The notes: generated from the letters alone by a model not told the origin. A stretch of 64,000 bases of DNA from Dipylidium caninum (GCA_017562135.1 QEYB01000821.1:1-64000), one strand, 5' to 3'; numbered from the stretch's first letter, positions 1 through 12,780 are shown. A program made the numbers and translations.

Positions 1-1296
1 GGAGAGAAGGATCACAGCTTATTTTGAGCAGAAGATTCAGAGCGCTATGTTGTCGTCTTTTATTGTTGTTTCTCATATCAGCTCGACAGATTATTAATCG
101 GGTGCCAAATTAAACCTGTCGTACTACCGTCTTCCCTTAGCTGAAGGGAGTGTTTTTCAGCTAAAAAGCAAACAGATATGCAGACACTCTGGATGTTAAA
201 TTGTGGTGGCAACTTCACCCACCTGTGACTAAAATGTTCGGCATTATTATGTGAGGAAGCCAGAAAATGTCACTGTGAAGTATAGCGGATGCTGCATAAG
301 GGGCAAGTGAAATTTGAATTATCTGCAGTTTCATGTGGCTTATACCCTACTTCCATCAATTTTAATCCTGCGGTGCGAAGCATTAATCTTTTCCTCCGTG
401 GTCTCACCACACTGGTCCTTTCTCAGTTTTCTTAACGCTTTCGATCTTTTAAAGACCGCCCAGTAATGCGGAATCCTCAGACTTGGTACATTTCTAGTCG
501 GTACCTCTGCTTCACGATTTGACAACTCATGTGCCATGGGTGCAGGGCAACTCATACGAATGACGGTTCGAAAAACATGTGTGGTAGTCCAAAGCGCGAA
601 GAAAATGTTTACTGGAGGATGCGTCGCCAGAAGACTAAACGTCTTGGTCTCTTCATCTTTATGCACTGGCGAGAAATGCGAAAGGCAGATAAATGGAGTG
701 GGCAGAATCTTTCAGCTAAAAAAGCAAAATTTCTACCTCTAGTGGGCGATTTGTTGCGTTATAATAACACATCACTGACTGTCACGGAACGGAATACCCC
801 CACGGTCGTCAAAGACGGGCACCACTGGCAAGTTCTTGAAGAGAAGCATGATTTCCCTCATGCGCTACTGCTTTTAATGGCCTTCTTTGCCTGCAGTACT
901 TGAGCCCGCAACGACAAAGCTGTTCCTAACCAAAAATGGGCAGTCCATTTTCTCACTATACCATATGGCTTCCGTAGGCCTAAGGTAGAAGGTGAGTAAA
1001 ACTAAAGCTTAGTGCTTCTCAGGACTACTCTCTCACTGCAGTGGACCCAAATAGTTCACGCGTGGGCTGAGCGGTTGTGAATTTACTGCGGCTGATTGTG
1101 ATAGGACATTATGCGCACCGGCTGAATGATGGCTGAACTCAGACGGATGGGATCTAAGTACCTTCACCCTATCCTCTAAGCAACCGACTTTTTCGAGGCA
1201 AAAAGGCCACTATTCCACTGAAGAGCATAGCTTATTGAGATACAAATGGCGCGAACGAATGCTGCGGCCACATAACTTGGGTAGGCAGCAGTCATT
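1..1296. other. Noncoding stretch, no gene recognised
   Basis: No convincing exon is visible. The open frames here, the longest being 529-903 on the + strand, lack a signal peptide, recognisable motif, splice-bounded ends or a second copy elsewhere in the window. The last 100 bases (about 1190-1296) resemble sequence found just downstream of other family A loci (35040-35140, 62400-62530 and 13380-13457), so they are probably the 3' flank of the pseudogene that follows. Confidence 0.5.
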
Positions 1297-2066
1297 CTAA
1301 GTGAGTCGACAAGTGGCACTTAAGTGGATGAATTAAACCACCTCACAACTTTCCTCCGAATACTCTCTCCTTGTGATATGCCAACGACTCATCTAAGACT
1401 GCATCCAGCAAACCGTATTTTCGAGCCTTGTGTACGGAGACCGCTTGCGATGACTTATTCACTCGAAGAATGCTTTGAATTCAAAAGCCCTTATGACGTA
1501 GGCACCACGGACCACTCTGTGGAGGTAAGAATGTAGTAAGGGTGAAAAATGAGTTTACTTTAGGCGACAATTACCTGTGAATTTTTTTGAGTTATAAGAA
1601 ACGAGGGCAAAAGGAAAGATTTCATATTTTGACACCTTAAATTTTCATACTCCCGATCAGCCGCAACTACTTTACTCAGAGTAGTCTTCTACCATGCACT
1701 CCCCAAATCTGCTAACAAATACGTTTTCCGTTTGCTTCTCCGATCAGCATTGTCCTGAAAAATTTTTTTTTTTTCGTACACGTCAGTACCTCGCCACCTC
1801 ATTATATGCCGATTTTCACTGTCGATGCTTTGTGCTGACAAAATGCTGTGACGCGAAAAGATGCATATTTATGAAGATTGTGTGCATTCAACGGCTGAAG
1901 CACTTGTGCAAAATAAAGAAACACTGAAAATTACTGCCATATATTTGTTGCTGCTCCGGAAACATAGAGTTCAGCTTTAGTCTCATGCAACGTCGGCGGA
2001 ACATGCGAAGAAGGTGAGGTGAGACGAGATAAAGCAGAGAAGATGCGTTACGCGTAAGATGAACAT
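1297..2066 (-). pseudogene. Family A secreted-protein pseudogene (locus 1)
   Basis: Exon 1 starts with an ATG at 2066 and reads as a hydrophobic signal peptide ending in the family pattern Phe-Phe-Ala-Cys. The frame then runs into TGA after about 27 codons; the rest of the exon, recognisable as the Leu-Tyr-Val-Ser segment, is in another frame, so a small indel has occurred. Exon 3 lies at 1516-1297 behind a CAG acceptor. It keeps Arg-Gly-Ala-Tyr-Val-Ile but has a stop shortly after and further frame changes. Its length is 220 nt against 223 nt in the intact gene. Exon 2 is not recognisable between them. The weak TATA-like string upstream has no clear consensus. This is a decayed copy in reverse orientation. 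Confidence 0.65.
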
Positions 2067-3084
2067 TTTTTGCTGAACTCTGCCTTCACGGAGGCCTCTT
2101 TCACTCACTCTCACACACTAATAAAGAGCTTTGCAGAAAAGTGTATGCTTCAGCAAGGTGAATGTGCTGGTGTTTGCTTACGCTGTGTTGAACACAGAGA
2201 CAATGGAAACTAGTTTTTACCAGAAATTTAGAGTGCTGACCAACTTTGATGGTCAAATTAAACTAACCACCATTTCACCTGACATATATTTCTCCACCAA
2301 ATAAAACAAAAACGCGGACCTATTTAGTGCAGGGTAAACTCTGTACAATGATCAGTCGCCAAAACAAAATCTCTATATCAACGTGAGATGATTCTTTCAG
2401 ATTGATAGTAATTCACATCTTCCCTCAAAATACTGTATATTCTCGTTCCAATAAAGGAACACGTAGCAGCAATTTTCATAAACATCATGACACTTACACC
2501 ATCCTTTTTTATTTTTGAAAAGCAGAGGATGTAAAACACTCAAATTGACCCTTTTGTTGATGGGGCATAACGGTTTTGTAGGCCCACGAAGGCACTAGTG
2601 AGATGGGATTAATGAAAGATCGAAATTGCAGTACTTATCATGAAGAGAATATTCGTCTGCGTAGGTGGTGTATTCGAAATCTTCTCAAAAGCCCAGCGAA
2701 TGACATTCGAGCTCGTTCGCTCTATTAAACTTCAATTGTGGACAAGGGAGAAATTGGGCAAAACGAGTTAGGAAAGGTGTTTTAGTTAGCCTTATGCATT
2801 GAAGGGGCCAAAGAGGATCAACGGTTTTCGTTACAGAGGAGAATTTGGAACAGGCAAGAGAAAGCGACACAGGAGACGAATGAAGCATGTTAAAGTGGCC
2901 ATTAGGAAGGCTATCGGTGGCGAAGCCTGGAAATTTGCCAGTCTGCGCCATTTCTGCCCACTTATACTTGTCTACATTGTTTGCCCGTTAATGCGTTTTT
3001 CCGGGACATGGTAGGCACTTGCAAGAGTAGTACATTAACCCTTGCTTTCCCGTTTTTTTTTTCTGCTGGCCAGGTAAATTCCTT
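2067..3084. other. Family A 5'-flank remnant and unannotated DNA
   Basis: About 2140-2300 matches the upstream region shared by other family A loci, for example 35880-36040 and 42780-42900, with a conserved stretch about a gene-distal GTGCTGGTGTTTGC string. The rest to 3084 shows no supported exon. The open frames at 2685-2951 and 2799-3014 look like chance reading frames. Confidence 0.4.
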
Positions 3085-3620
3085 TTCAGCAGAGCACCTG
3101 GCCTACAAGGCTTTGAGGAGCATGTTGATCGACGATATGCCAGAACACGGTACTTACCCGCCGTTTTAGGGTAATCCGAGTGTAGGACCATTCGACTGGG
3201 GTTGATGAAGATAGTCAGTTGTTTCAAATTTCAGCACCAGTTGCGGGACTTTCCTTTGACCTTGTTCACAGCACTCGGGAGTCTCAAGGCAGTGTCGCCC
3301 AAATTAACTACAATTTCATCCTGCATTGCATCACATCTTCAACCGGCTAGTCGCCTCGCCTACCTGATTAAAGCATTTTGAATCCCAGGAATATTTCGAG
3401 TTGACAGGTCGTTGCACAGGTGTCTGTTCTTGAGCTAAGGAACTATCAAGTGCTGGATAGAGTCACTGATGTGTCGTTGGCAATTCTCAATGTGAGCATT
3501 AGAGTGAAAGTGCCGGTGGGTTTAACTTTATCCAATTTCAAATTTCCGCTTTGTCGACTCACTGGTATGATTAATGCCCTACCTTACTTCGCATTGTCCG
3601 TAGCATCCGTACTTCAATAA
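3085..3620 (+). pseudogene. Family A exon 2 and exon 3 remnant (locus 2)
   Basis: A CAG acceptor at about 3088 is followed by an exon 2 segment reading His-Leu-Ala-Tyr-Lys-Ala-Leu-Arg-Ser-Met-Leu-Ile, the core helix seen in the copies at 24983 and 52148. It is soon broken by a stop. An exon 3 remnant lies at about 3345-3566. Its first part has an in-frame TGA after the Ala-Tyr-Leu-Ile motif, then it changes frame into a readable stretch (from about 3420) with Val-Ser-Val-Leu-Glu and Tyr-Gln-Val-Leu-Asp-Arg-Val. It closes near the usual Cys-Arg-Leu-Thr end, but the family stop codon is lost. A possible AATAAA lies at 3616. No exon 1 or TATA box is visible upstream. Confidence 0.65.
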
Positions 3621-4122
3621 AGTAGCCTCTCCACACTCCGTGACGGCCACGTTTTCAATGAAAACCCATGTTTTTACGAAGTAACGGCGCAAAACCGTCA
3701 GACGCGATCTGGCTTGAAATCACCAATCGGCCATATGTTAAATGTACATTTCAGTTTGCTTGCAGTGGCCCCATTTCCACGGAAACTGCCATGTATGCGA
3801 CAATCGAGGTTCACCACTGTAAAAAAATAGCTAACTGTGTATCAGTAAGGTCGTGTCCTCCTCCATAGTGTCTTCAAGAAGTGTTGGCGAAATTGGCCTA
3901 ATGGGCAAGACGTCGTCGTTGGGTGATCGTTCCAAGCCTATACGATCCCTTACAAAAAAGTTGGAGAGGGAAAATATGTACAGACAAACGAAAAAGCAGA
4001 CAGATATTTTGTATCCACCAGCTTTTTGTTATATGCACTATGTTTTCCCCTCTGTACAATAGAAGCATGACATTAGTGGATGTTAAGCTAGTTCGATGTA
4101 GGAAGGGGTAGCAATGGAAACA

Positions 4123-4151
4123 CAGGCAGACAGACAGACAGACAGACAGAC
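4123..4151. repeat. (CAGA)n microsatellite
   Basis: Seven tandem copies of a CAGA tetranucleotide. It lies outside any recognised exon. Confidence 0.9.
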
Positions 4152-5212
4152 AAAAAAGCAGACTGGAAAAAGGACAGATATTTTCTCCATCACAGTGTGA
4201 AGATTTTGTTTTGTTTTCCATCTCCATGCAACTGGAGGAACACATGGGTTGATGGATGTTATGTCAGTTTACTGTTGAGAATGCGATATGAGGTAGATTT
4301 CCATCCATCTGGAAGTGGGCACTTTCATCGCTAACCTGTGGTTTTGATTCTTTCCTCAATGTCGTTTGCCACGCATGCACCATCAAAAGAACGATTTTTA
4401 AACGACGTGTTGTACAAAAATTTCTATTTGCGGTCCTCAGGTAAAAACTATTGGTACCTAATCTGCGGGTCGCTGCCTCCTCTTCCTCACGAAAACAGAC
4501 GAAGCATTGGCGGAATGCCTTAGTTCTAAGTGTGAAGTGATAGAGATGGGGGATAAGGCTCCGAGAAAGGCAGCGAAAGATTTCTGCCAAGTCTCTATTA
4601 ATTTGCCCTTATATTCATTCCGACACCAAAGGGAGATCGCCGAACGAGTTAGAAAATAAGAATTGCTCGACTGGGTGGAGTCAAGCAACGATGTTTACAG
4701 AGTTGTTGGAAGGCAACCACTGTGTCGAGAAGAGAGACTTTAGTGCCAATGTCGATTAAGGTGAGGGTCGCCCTCAAAAGTCTACCATCCAATTGTCTCG
4801 GTTAGGGTGTACGTAATTTCTGTCGTACAGCAAATTTGTAAGCCACAGAAATTTCGCAATGAGATCATTGCAACACTTCACCAAAGCAGGACGTGGCCGT
4901 TTGCTGTAGTAGGAGCACAGTGCTATGACCTCTTCCACATCGACAAACACGAAAGAGCTTGAGTCAGCTGATGTGGGGAATTTACCGACCTTGGTAGTGG
5001 CAGCTTCGGTCTACACTTGACGGAGTCTGGAAATTTTGCCCATACACGAGCAGAGTCATTGAAAGTGTGCTCTGTAGTCAGTTCTTGTATTGTCGTCAGG
5101 CATTTTCCAGAAATCACGTTGTGAAAAATATTCAAATTAGACAAGGAACTTTCTCGTGACCAATCTTGTTTCGAGTCGCGATGATTGAGCCGGCATAAGC
5201 ACCCTGTTCGTC

Positions 5213-5276
5213 TTCTTCTTCTTCTCCTTCTTCACAAATCTGAATATCCTTCACTTGTGCTTGTGCTTGTGCTTAT
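5213..5276. repeat. CTT and CTTGTG short tandem repeats
   Basis: Two adjacent simple repeats: a CTT-rich run followed after about 25 bases by a hexanucleotide CTTGTG run of about three and a half units. Confidence 0.8.
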
Positions 5277-5689
5277 AGTGCAATAAGGTGAACATGACGC
5301 TCATACTGTCCGGATGGCCACCTTTGCTGCTTCATTTGCACCCTCAGTAACAAAACAGTGGCTTCATCTCTGGGGGTAATCGTTCCTCAGATTTACACAC
5401 GTCTACCAGAGGAAGATTATCTGGATATGTTGGACAAAGTGGTCATCAAACCATTGGTGACATTGAATGCGATTGGCTTGAAAAACGTAACCAATAGTGT
5501 TACGTAGTTTAGTTTCCTCTCAACAATGGGGGAATTGAAAACACTTCTCGCGATAGTGACTGGCTCTATGGTGTGAGCCGCTGAGAAACACCGCCAATCG
5601 TCGAGACCGTTTAGCACTTAGGTGTGGTAAATTTTTCTTGAAACGACTACTCTGGGTGTGATTAAATTATTGCGAGCAGGTTATCCAGA

Positions 5690-6190
5690 CAAATATGTGC
5701 GCACAACAATGGAATATGTCCGAAACGCACCCTTATTCTTCCATTTTAAAGTTGGCCAAAACTTAAAAAATGGAAATAAGCGTGTTCAGGTACTGTGAAC
5801 GCAGACGTCATGCCAACGAAAATGAACGTCAAGGTTTCAGTCCTGGGGTGGCAGGACTCTGCAAAATTTAAACATTGAAATCGCTCTCCATAGCCGACAA
5901 CCTGGCAGCGGCGTTTTCAAGCGAGGTGGACTTACTGACAATTGACCTGGAACATTTTGCATGTTTAATTTGTTTTCGCTCCTTCAAACACGTCAGACAA
6001 ACAGCCCCTATTATTTTGGGGGCGAGGCGAGAAAAACGGTGAAGAGACCGTGGAAAGCTCCTAACTTGGTGTCAACTAATTCTCCTCGCACGCAGCGCTT
6101 GATGGTTTTTCTAATACGCGAATGTGAGAGAGAGTTTTTTAGTGTGTACAGCTCCTCCCCATTCACGCAATTGCTTCAACCGGAGTGATG
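5690..6190 (+). repeat. Dispersed repeat R1, copy a
   Basis: This segment has a diverged direct copy at 37020-37500. The two share long stretches, including a block around GCCGACA...GGCAGCGGCGTTT and one around GAAACGGTGAAGAGACCGTG. Neither copy has a consistent open frame, and substitutions and small indels are spread throughout, as expected of noncoding sequence. It could be an old transposable element or a piece of a larger segmental duplication. Confidence 0.75.
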
Positions 6191-6257
6191 TGACCAGGCG
6201 GTCATTTGAGCTCTGCAAGCCCGAATTCCTCCACCGCCCGTCACTTGAGCATCGGCT

Positions 6258-6265
6258 ATAAAAGT
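6258..6265 (+). promoter_or_regulatory. Consensus TATA box of unknown transcription unit
   Basis: A TATAAAAG string stands just downstream of repeat R1a, in sequence not shared with the other R1 copy. An AATAAA signal follows about 385 bases later (near 6643) inside GATAAATAAACG. Only a tiny open frame (from the ATG at 6336) lies between. This could mark a short noncoding transcript or a miniature retroelement, but nothing else supports that. Confidence 0.3.
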
Positions 6266-6669
6266 GCCGCCTAAAGCTACACCAGCGGAGGGAAGAGGAG
6301 AGTTCATCATTCAAGCGCCACCCGGCTGGGGCTCAAATGGACTTCCAAATCCTCATCCAATCTGCACACTTGGGACTTGACCCCGATTTCTAGACGCTGT
6401 CCGTCAAGGACACCTTGTGTATTACCGCATGTGTTGTGCATGCACTAGCTGTGCCAGTGCCACTTAAAAACAGGCTAGTGGAATTTACTATTTGTTTTCA
6501 TGTGCTACTTTCTCCTACTTCTGCATCATCGCTTAGTTCTCCATCACAGTAGGGCAAATCTTACATGACGAATGTGGCCAAGGTCGGGCTTTTTACGTCA
6601 CACGTCATTTGAGATTCATCGTCCTGATATGACCGTTGGATAAATAAACGCAATTTTTCGTCCTCGGGT

Positions 6670-9535
6670 AAGATTACTACATCCGCGGTTTGAGTGCACT
6701 TTATCCCCTGAAGTTTGCCTCTATAATGCTAGGACATGTGTCTATTAAATATGGGAAAATACTCCCTTACTCAAACTCACACTCAAATTATCGGATTAAC
6801 TTGCTGGGAAGGTGCAGTGGGAAATTTCTTGAAAATGGGGGTAGAAAAAATGGGGGTTTTAAGTGCCCCATTAATTCATCTGAAAACTGGATTTATGGAG
6901 AATTTCAGCTCACCTCCGCCTGCACGTCAGTAAGTCTACGACAGCTGCTGCATCTGCATCCAATGGACCGCACAATTCGCTTGCATTGTGCTTGTTCACC
7001 CAAAAAACAAACAGTTGATGACATGGCCATTCGTAGCACCAAAGAAGCAAAACGTAGAGAAATCAGGAAGGAGAAAATTGGTGTGTCAGGGAATGACTTT
7101 CATTGAGGTGTGGTGGATAATGTCGGCTCGAGAATAATAACAAACTTTCCCTTATTTGCGCTGTGGCTCTTCCCGCGTCAGTTGCATTGTTTCTTCACTC
7201 AATGCATGCCATTGGGAAAAGGTGCTGTTTCAAAGAACTCCTAATTGACAAATATGCACTACATAATTAATCTTTTGGCTGGCAAATTTCAATAAATAAT
7301 ACTCCATCTCCATGGATTGTCAATTTTGAGTGCGCAAATGGTGGCTCACTTTAGTTACACACGAAATAAAGGGTAAGAGGATTGGTGAATCATTCGCCTT
7401 ATCATCACTTTTAATTGTCCGTTTTGTCTGATTCTATTCTATCCGTGAATGTCTGCGGATGGGAGCGTATAAATTCTGCCTCGGCTCCCACTAAAACGCC
7501 AGATGACGAAGATTTTGCCACCGAACTATTGCCCAAGAAATTCACCTTGGACAGTGAAAGTGTTTAGGTCACCAAAGAAGAAGAAGGGCAGAACTCCACA
7601 GTCCCTGCATGTGGACGGCCATTGAAATTGCGTTTATTTTCTGTAAATCCATTTCACTCTCTAGCACCATCGGCGTGACTGCCACTGTCTTCCTAATGTA
7701 TTGTCATTTTGATCCCAGGGGGGCATCCAAGACCTTTGTGACCTCTGGAAACTGCAGTCAACACTAATTATTACACTAATCCTCTTCCACACTTGCTATG
7801 GAACCGACCAAGACTGTTTTTTCCACCGCTCTCTGCTGTGCTCTTGGCTTGCGACTGTAGCATCCAGATTACACGTTAGCCCATTGTCTGACTTTATATT
7901 GCTAACTTTAAGTCTATAGCCGCAAATGGAGCACGTCTTTAGTGGTTATGCTCCAGCAGTGAAAAAAAAAAAAACTTTTGGAAGTCAAAAATACACAATG
8001 CACATTCAACTTTGTGCACCATAACGTGTAGTATTAAATCGGTGGTAGAAAAGTTTTAGTTGCGGCACCAAATCCCTGAGAGAACAAAATGGGTCAAAGG
8101 TCATGCTGTTCATTGCGCGAGAAAGTAGAAGCGGTGGATATGAGCCGGGACAGCTGAGGGGAAGAGTGGAGATAGTGCGGCGCTCTTCCAGTGCGTATTT
8201 TCACAATGATGCAGAAAACATAAAACATTGGGAATAAAGGGGAGACGAATGTTCTTTTAGGGGAAGGATTTGGATACATACAGCAGGAGGTTATGAAAGC
8301 AGGCAGAAGTGAGCACGCACTCACAAAAAAGCAGGTGACCTCTGCTATCTCTGTATCAGTATCAATGAAAAACGGCTGCGGTATTGAGCAAGAAACCATG
8401 AAACAAGCGATTTTTTCACGTTCCTCGATTCCTATATTTGCAGATTTTAAAGGCACTCATTCTTAAGAGTTCATCCTGTGCAGCACAATCACCGAGAAAC
8501 ATTACTAAGGCATTTGGCTATGAATAACATTGACCAAAAATGTTGTCCATCCGTTGGTTCAAAAGAATTTAGTTTTCGACAACGAACCTTGAAGAAGACC
8601 ACTGACCCATATTGATAACGAACGAAGAATTAGGAAAGACTGTGGAATCCGATTCGCAACGCAACTACTCGTGCACTTAGATCTAAAACTAAAGGGGAAC
8701 TATCATCCGTATGGTGTGTTAAAACATCTGCTTAAAATAAATCCTGAATTATACTCTGGAGTCGTTTGCGTCTGCCGCACGAACTAATGCTACTGCAAAT
8801 GCTCGACTAATGCCAATAGGTATCTTTGAGCACCACATCATCACTTCTAATGAGTAGTGGGGTGCAGAGAGCTGAAAAACGGGAAAGAGAGTGCATATCC
8901 AAGAATTTAAAAAATTGTACCACCTTATGTGGTTATAAGCGGACACCAAATTTGATTTCCGTAAAAGAGGGCATAATTCCAAAAGAAAAGGTGTATTCCA
9001 CGTCACACACCCGTTGCAATGAAAATACACAATAGTTCGCTTGGGAATGTGATGAAAAAAGCGCAAAAACTATAGAAATCACAGATTGTGCAAACAAGTA
9101 AGTGTAATTGACAGAACTCAAATGGGAGGCCAGACGGCCAAGACACTAGACATGTCATAGGCCATCTTCAGCGTACACGTCTTATTCCATACTCATCCGC
9201 GAAGCAAACACTCCATCTCCACATCTTTCCCTCTCGACGTCTACTCTGCTTTTTCATTAACCAACGCGACTTTCGACATTACGTCCTGCAGCAGTTGTGA
9301 GCGCAGACCCTCCAAACCCCTCAGATTCAATTCTCATCATAGAATGCAACCACTTTGAGGATGCCTATAGGATCACCTTTGTTCTTCATCTCCCCTCTCC
9401 GTGTTCACCCAACTACCATTGCCCAAAATGGTAGCTCCGTCATATCAGCCTCAGCCACAGCAGGCGCATAGATTCCTCATAAGCGCGCAACATGGATGCA
9501 GTTAGACAAGTGCCACAGTTGTGCGCTGTGTTCAA
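6670..9535. other. No gene recognised
   Basis: This is nearly 3 kb without a supported exon. The frames at 6690-7106 (+), 8094-8456 (-) and 8749-9066 (-) are the longest. None shows a signal peptide, motif, flanking splice sites or a paralogous copy in the window. A 12-base A run lies near 7962-7973. Confidence 0.45.
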
Positions 9536-10082
9536 CTCTTATCTGACAGTTAATCACTGCCCTGTCTAATCGTCGCTCACCATGAGGAACATTGTTCCAT
9601 AAGAAGTTTCGCCACACAATTAGCCCTCATATCTCCACCCCTGGCAGTACACAGCGCACTAAGGAGGAGCAGCTTTTTTTGGAACTGACCCACTGCGGAC
9701 TGACACAGACCACGCTGTCGGCATACCAACATAAATTCTAATTACTCTGCTGAAAAACATACCATGAAATGCCTTGATCTTGGACAGCCATGAAACAGAC
9801 TCCATGATGCAACAGCGCATTCTGACTATGTTTGTCAGAGAGAGAGAGAGAGAGAGGGCATACTGAGGTTAATGAAATAGCTTAATGGAGACAAAATAAG
9901 GGAAATGTTTGTGCGTCACTGAACACAGCCTAAATGAGCGGAGCGTTGGCTGATACCACAGGGCCTTCTTGCGACCTCTGTGAAATGAGCTTGAGTGAAA
10001 GGTCGCCGTTAAAGCGATTGTGGTGAAGAATGTGGGGGTGAATGAAAGAGTATGGCAAGAAGAACAATCATGTGCTTGTTAG

Positions 10083-11560
10083 TGCTCTGCAAGTGGAAGG
10101 TGGTTAAGGATGATCTGTCAAACCATGTGAAATGCCGAATGTATGAAGGGTCCGTACCAGGGGATTTATTACAAACTGTGCAGGCTCTCGTTAGGTCTGT
10201 TGGTGGACCTCAAATTGGTCAAACAAAGTGGGACCTCGATTGCTCTTACTAGAAGATAATTAAAAAAGTGCCACTCGAAGTCCCACCATCGGCTCACATT
10301 GGTACGATAATCTAATGAAATGGTATGCAAAGCACTACCACGCTCACTCTCCTGGTTTAATATGCGTTCCCCTACAGTGCAAAAAGCGATCAGGGAGCAT
10401 AAGGAAAGTATTCATTATTCGAGTCAAAATACAGGTAGCAATTGCTGTCGCGTAGAGATTTCCTGAATACCCACTTCAACATTATTCCATACTCGCCAAC
10501 GTGAGTCCCTGTGAGAACTCTTTGCTCATAAGCTTCAATTGACTATTAAGGGGAAAAAATCATCGGTTGGCCTTGCCTATTAGGCGAGAGCGAGGTCAGT
10601 TTTCGATGAGAAGTATTACATATGAGCAGTGGTAAGTAGACGGGGAGGAACTTCTCATTTTGCTAACGACGAGAGAGTTTATTCGCAAAATAGGAGCACA
10701 GATGTGTTCATGTCAAGTTGAGGGATAGCAAGGCTCCTCACAGACACTGATCTCTTTCGGCAATTTCAACATTCAAACATCGGTGAATTCCAATTCGTTG
10801 AATTCAAGTACAACAATCCGTAAACTGCTGCTGCGTTAAAAGTGGGAATTATAGGAATTCTGCTCCGCGTCTTTAACATAAAAATGCGATTTCACAGAGA
10901 ATTCAGTTGCGCAGATGAAGTTGAGGTTTGCAGCATGTGTTTCTACGTCAGACTGAGGGTTGGCAGGGCTGTTTCAGAGATCCTGACTTCTCGGCATTTC
11001 ATTGTTGAAAGATCGTTTAAGACCAGTACGTTGTCCTCAAACACAACAATCCTTAACTCCCACTTTAAAAGTTGGGATTGCATGACTTTTCCCCAGTCAT
11101 TCACAGGCAAACATGTTGCCACAAAAGTTAATTTGCGAGATGAAGTTGAGGTTGTAGTATGGGTTCTGCGCGCTTACAGGAAGGTGTTTGTGATTCTGTC
11201 CCCTCCACCACTCTGGCACATTTGAAAAAGGTGAAATGAATAAGCCGTTAACACGATCATCCGAGTCACATGCGATTCAACCGCGGTTTCGGCATGAGGT
11301 GTGGTCAAAGAGCGTTTGCCACCGTCTCTCCTTTACTGGGGTGGGGAAAAAATTCCGACAGATCAGCGAGAACCACCAGTCGAAATTAATCGTCAAGCCT
11401 CAGCATACGCTGGTCTCCACTTTCGTGGAAGGTGAGCACTTAATCTTTTCTTCATCCAGGCTTATTTCACTGTAACAAGAGCTGAAGTCGAAGGTCTAGA
11501 AGAGGTAGCCGACAGAGCAACCGCCTTTGCACCATCCACTGATTAAGAAGTACTATTGTC
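10083..11560 (+). pseudogene. Family B multi-exon pseudogene
   Basis: The first exon-like frame (10083-10252) follows a TTGTTAG acceptor. It encodes a stretch with Val-Lys-Cys-Arg, Leu-Gln-Thr-Val-x-Ala-Leu-Val-Arg and Gly-Pro-Gln-x-Gly-Gln, which is also open in the 45760-45590 copy and ends at the same stop position. The next exon, open in the other copy (45516-45235), is here (about 10340-10640) broken by frameshifts and stops, although its GTAAGT donor is retained near 10632. Further exon-like blocks occur at about 11098-11215 and 11280-11427, each before a GT donor. The function is unknown. Broken frames make this a pseudogene. Confidence 0.55.
10705..11165 (+). repeat. Internal tandem duplication in family B copy 1
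   Basis: About 10705-10935 and 10955-11165 are diverged tandem copies. Both run from a GGCTsyTCACAGA-like start through an ACAACAATCC string to a GATGAAGTTGAGGTT string. The copy at 44.3-46.4 kb has only one such block, so the duplication is specific to this copy. Confidence 0.65.
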
Positions 11561-12299
11561 GACTTTTGTGGTTTGGTGAGGTACCCTGCGGAGACAATAA
11601 GCAAACGTGTTGCCATCAAAACAACGCTAAAGCGAAGAAACAAATCTAATTCTGCTGGGCCAACTCCAGACGGGCCTCATTTGCTGCATTACAACCTGGT
11701 CCAATATTTTCCCATCTATAAATGTTGCCGATATCGATTTGGTAATAGCAAGGATTTAGTCAAGAAAACGAGCTGACAGAAGTTCCTAATTTCAGGCAAA
11801 CTTGGAGCGTTGCCTGGAGGTGGCTCGTGTGTAATCCAGCCAACACATCTTCTTCGCTCGAAGATCGCTTAATTCGGTAGTCATTGCATCCACCGCACAC
11901 GAGCGTAGCTTCGGTGCCACGCCTAAAATTGCCATTTCTTGCCAATCAACCAATAAAACTGCAGATTGGCAGCGCGGCAGGCGGTCTGAGGAGACATGAG
12001 AAAAGGTTCTACACTCTGGATATGAGGGCTCCCAGAAGAGTCAATTTGGAAAATGCATCGAACAAGGGGCTCCAAAAGGGCTATTATTGTGGGCTACACA
12101 ACGGGTTCATAGGCTGCTTGGCATCCTTTAGCTAAGACAGGTAATTGACCATGCTCGACGGCGAAAATTGAGGATTTGACTATGTTCACGTTGGGCAGAG
12201 GGTTAGTGCTGAGTTCCTTTCATAGGCAAAACCATCTCACCAGTCACATAATGAGGAGCCAGAGCAGATCAGCCGCGCAGATTGTGCGTGCACAGAAAG

Positions 12300-12560
12300 A
12301 CGATGTAATATATTGCCCTAGAGCCTGCTAATTGGCAACTTGAAAATGGTGTGGGCTCCGTTGTCATTCTGCAAGAAATTAAAAACGATCGAAGAGAATG
12401 TGATCATTTGTCAGTAAATATGCCGAAATATAATTACCGCACCAGCCACATAATACTTCGTGTAGGTGTGCCGAATTTAATTAAAACGGTATTTCCAGAA
12501 ATACCAAATAGGCTGATATTTTGAGGGGAGCAGGGAGGGGGGGGGGTGGGGGGGGGGGGG
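12300..12560 (-). pseudogene. Family A subtype E remnant (exon 3 with GAH motif)
   Basis: Read on the minus strand, a Phe-rich leader-like segment at about 12530-12430 is followed by a TTTCTTGCAG acceptor and the words Asn-Asp-Asn-Gly-Ala-His-Thr-Ile. These match the start of exon 3 in the intact gene at 48824 (Asn-Gly-Ala-Tyr-Thr-Ile). The frame is lost soon after. The partner arm at 17060-17420 carries the same remnant on the + strand, and related copies lie at 21444-21910 (+) and 26241-25860 (-). Confidence 0.5.
12537..12560 (+). repeat. Poly-G tract
   Basis: Two long G runs are interrupted by a single T. No match to this tract is seen in the otherwise similar right arm, so it appears to be a local expansion or a sequencing-prone homopolymer. 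Confidence 0.85.
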
Positions 12561-12780
12561 GAGAGAAGAGGCCGGTTTCTCTTGTGGAAATCAACGCATG
12601 AGGTCGCCTTGGGAGACTGTTTGCATGCAAATTGATCTCCTTGGGTTGTTCCAAAGTCTAAAGTGCTGTACAAAGCCACAAACGCCTGGAGCCATTCCCC
12701 TTGCTCGACTAACGTCAAAGTTCAGTTGAATGACGGGCCAGTTGAGCAAGCACGTAAGTGTGTCCCGATGTCGCCATGAT

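Larger units (their letters stand above)
3621..5690. other. Noncoding stretch with microsatellites
   Basis: I see no supported gene. The region holds a CAGA tetranucleotide run (4123-4151), a CTT/CTC run (5213-5232) and a CTTGTG run (5256-5276). Open frames such as 4264-4590 on the minus strand have no second copy, motif or convincing splice sites. Confidence 0.5.
9540..11945 (+). repeat. Family B unit, copy 1 (coding sense on +)
   Basis: The whole block is an inverted, diverged copy of 44330-46430, and its second half is also an inverted copy of 19855-20640. Similarity runs through putative exons, introns, a CT/GA dinucleotide tract (GA run at 9838-9856, CT run at 45981-46007) and flanks, so the unit was duplicated as genomic DNA. 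The putative coding sense is + here and - in the 44-46 kb copy. Confidence 0.8.

Noticed and set aside
529..903. 124-codon frame near the window start
   Set aside because: Overlapped by other frames, without family words or splice support.
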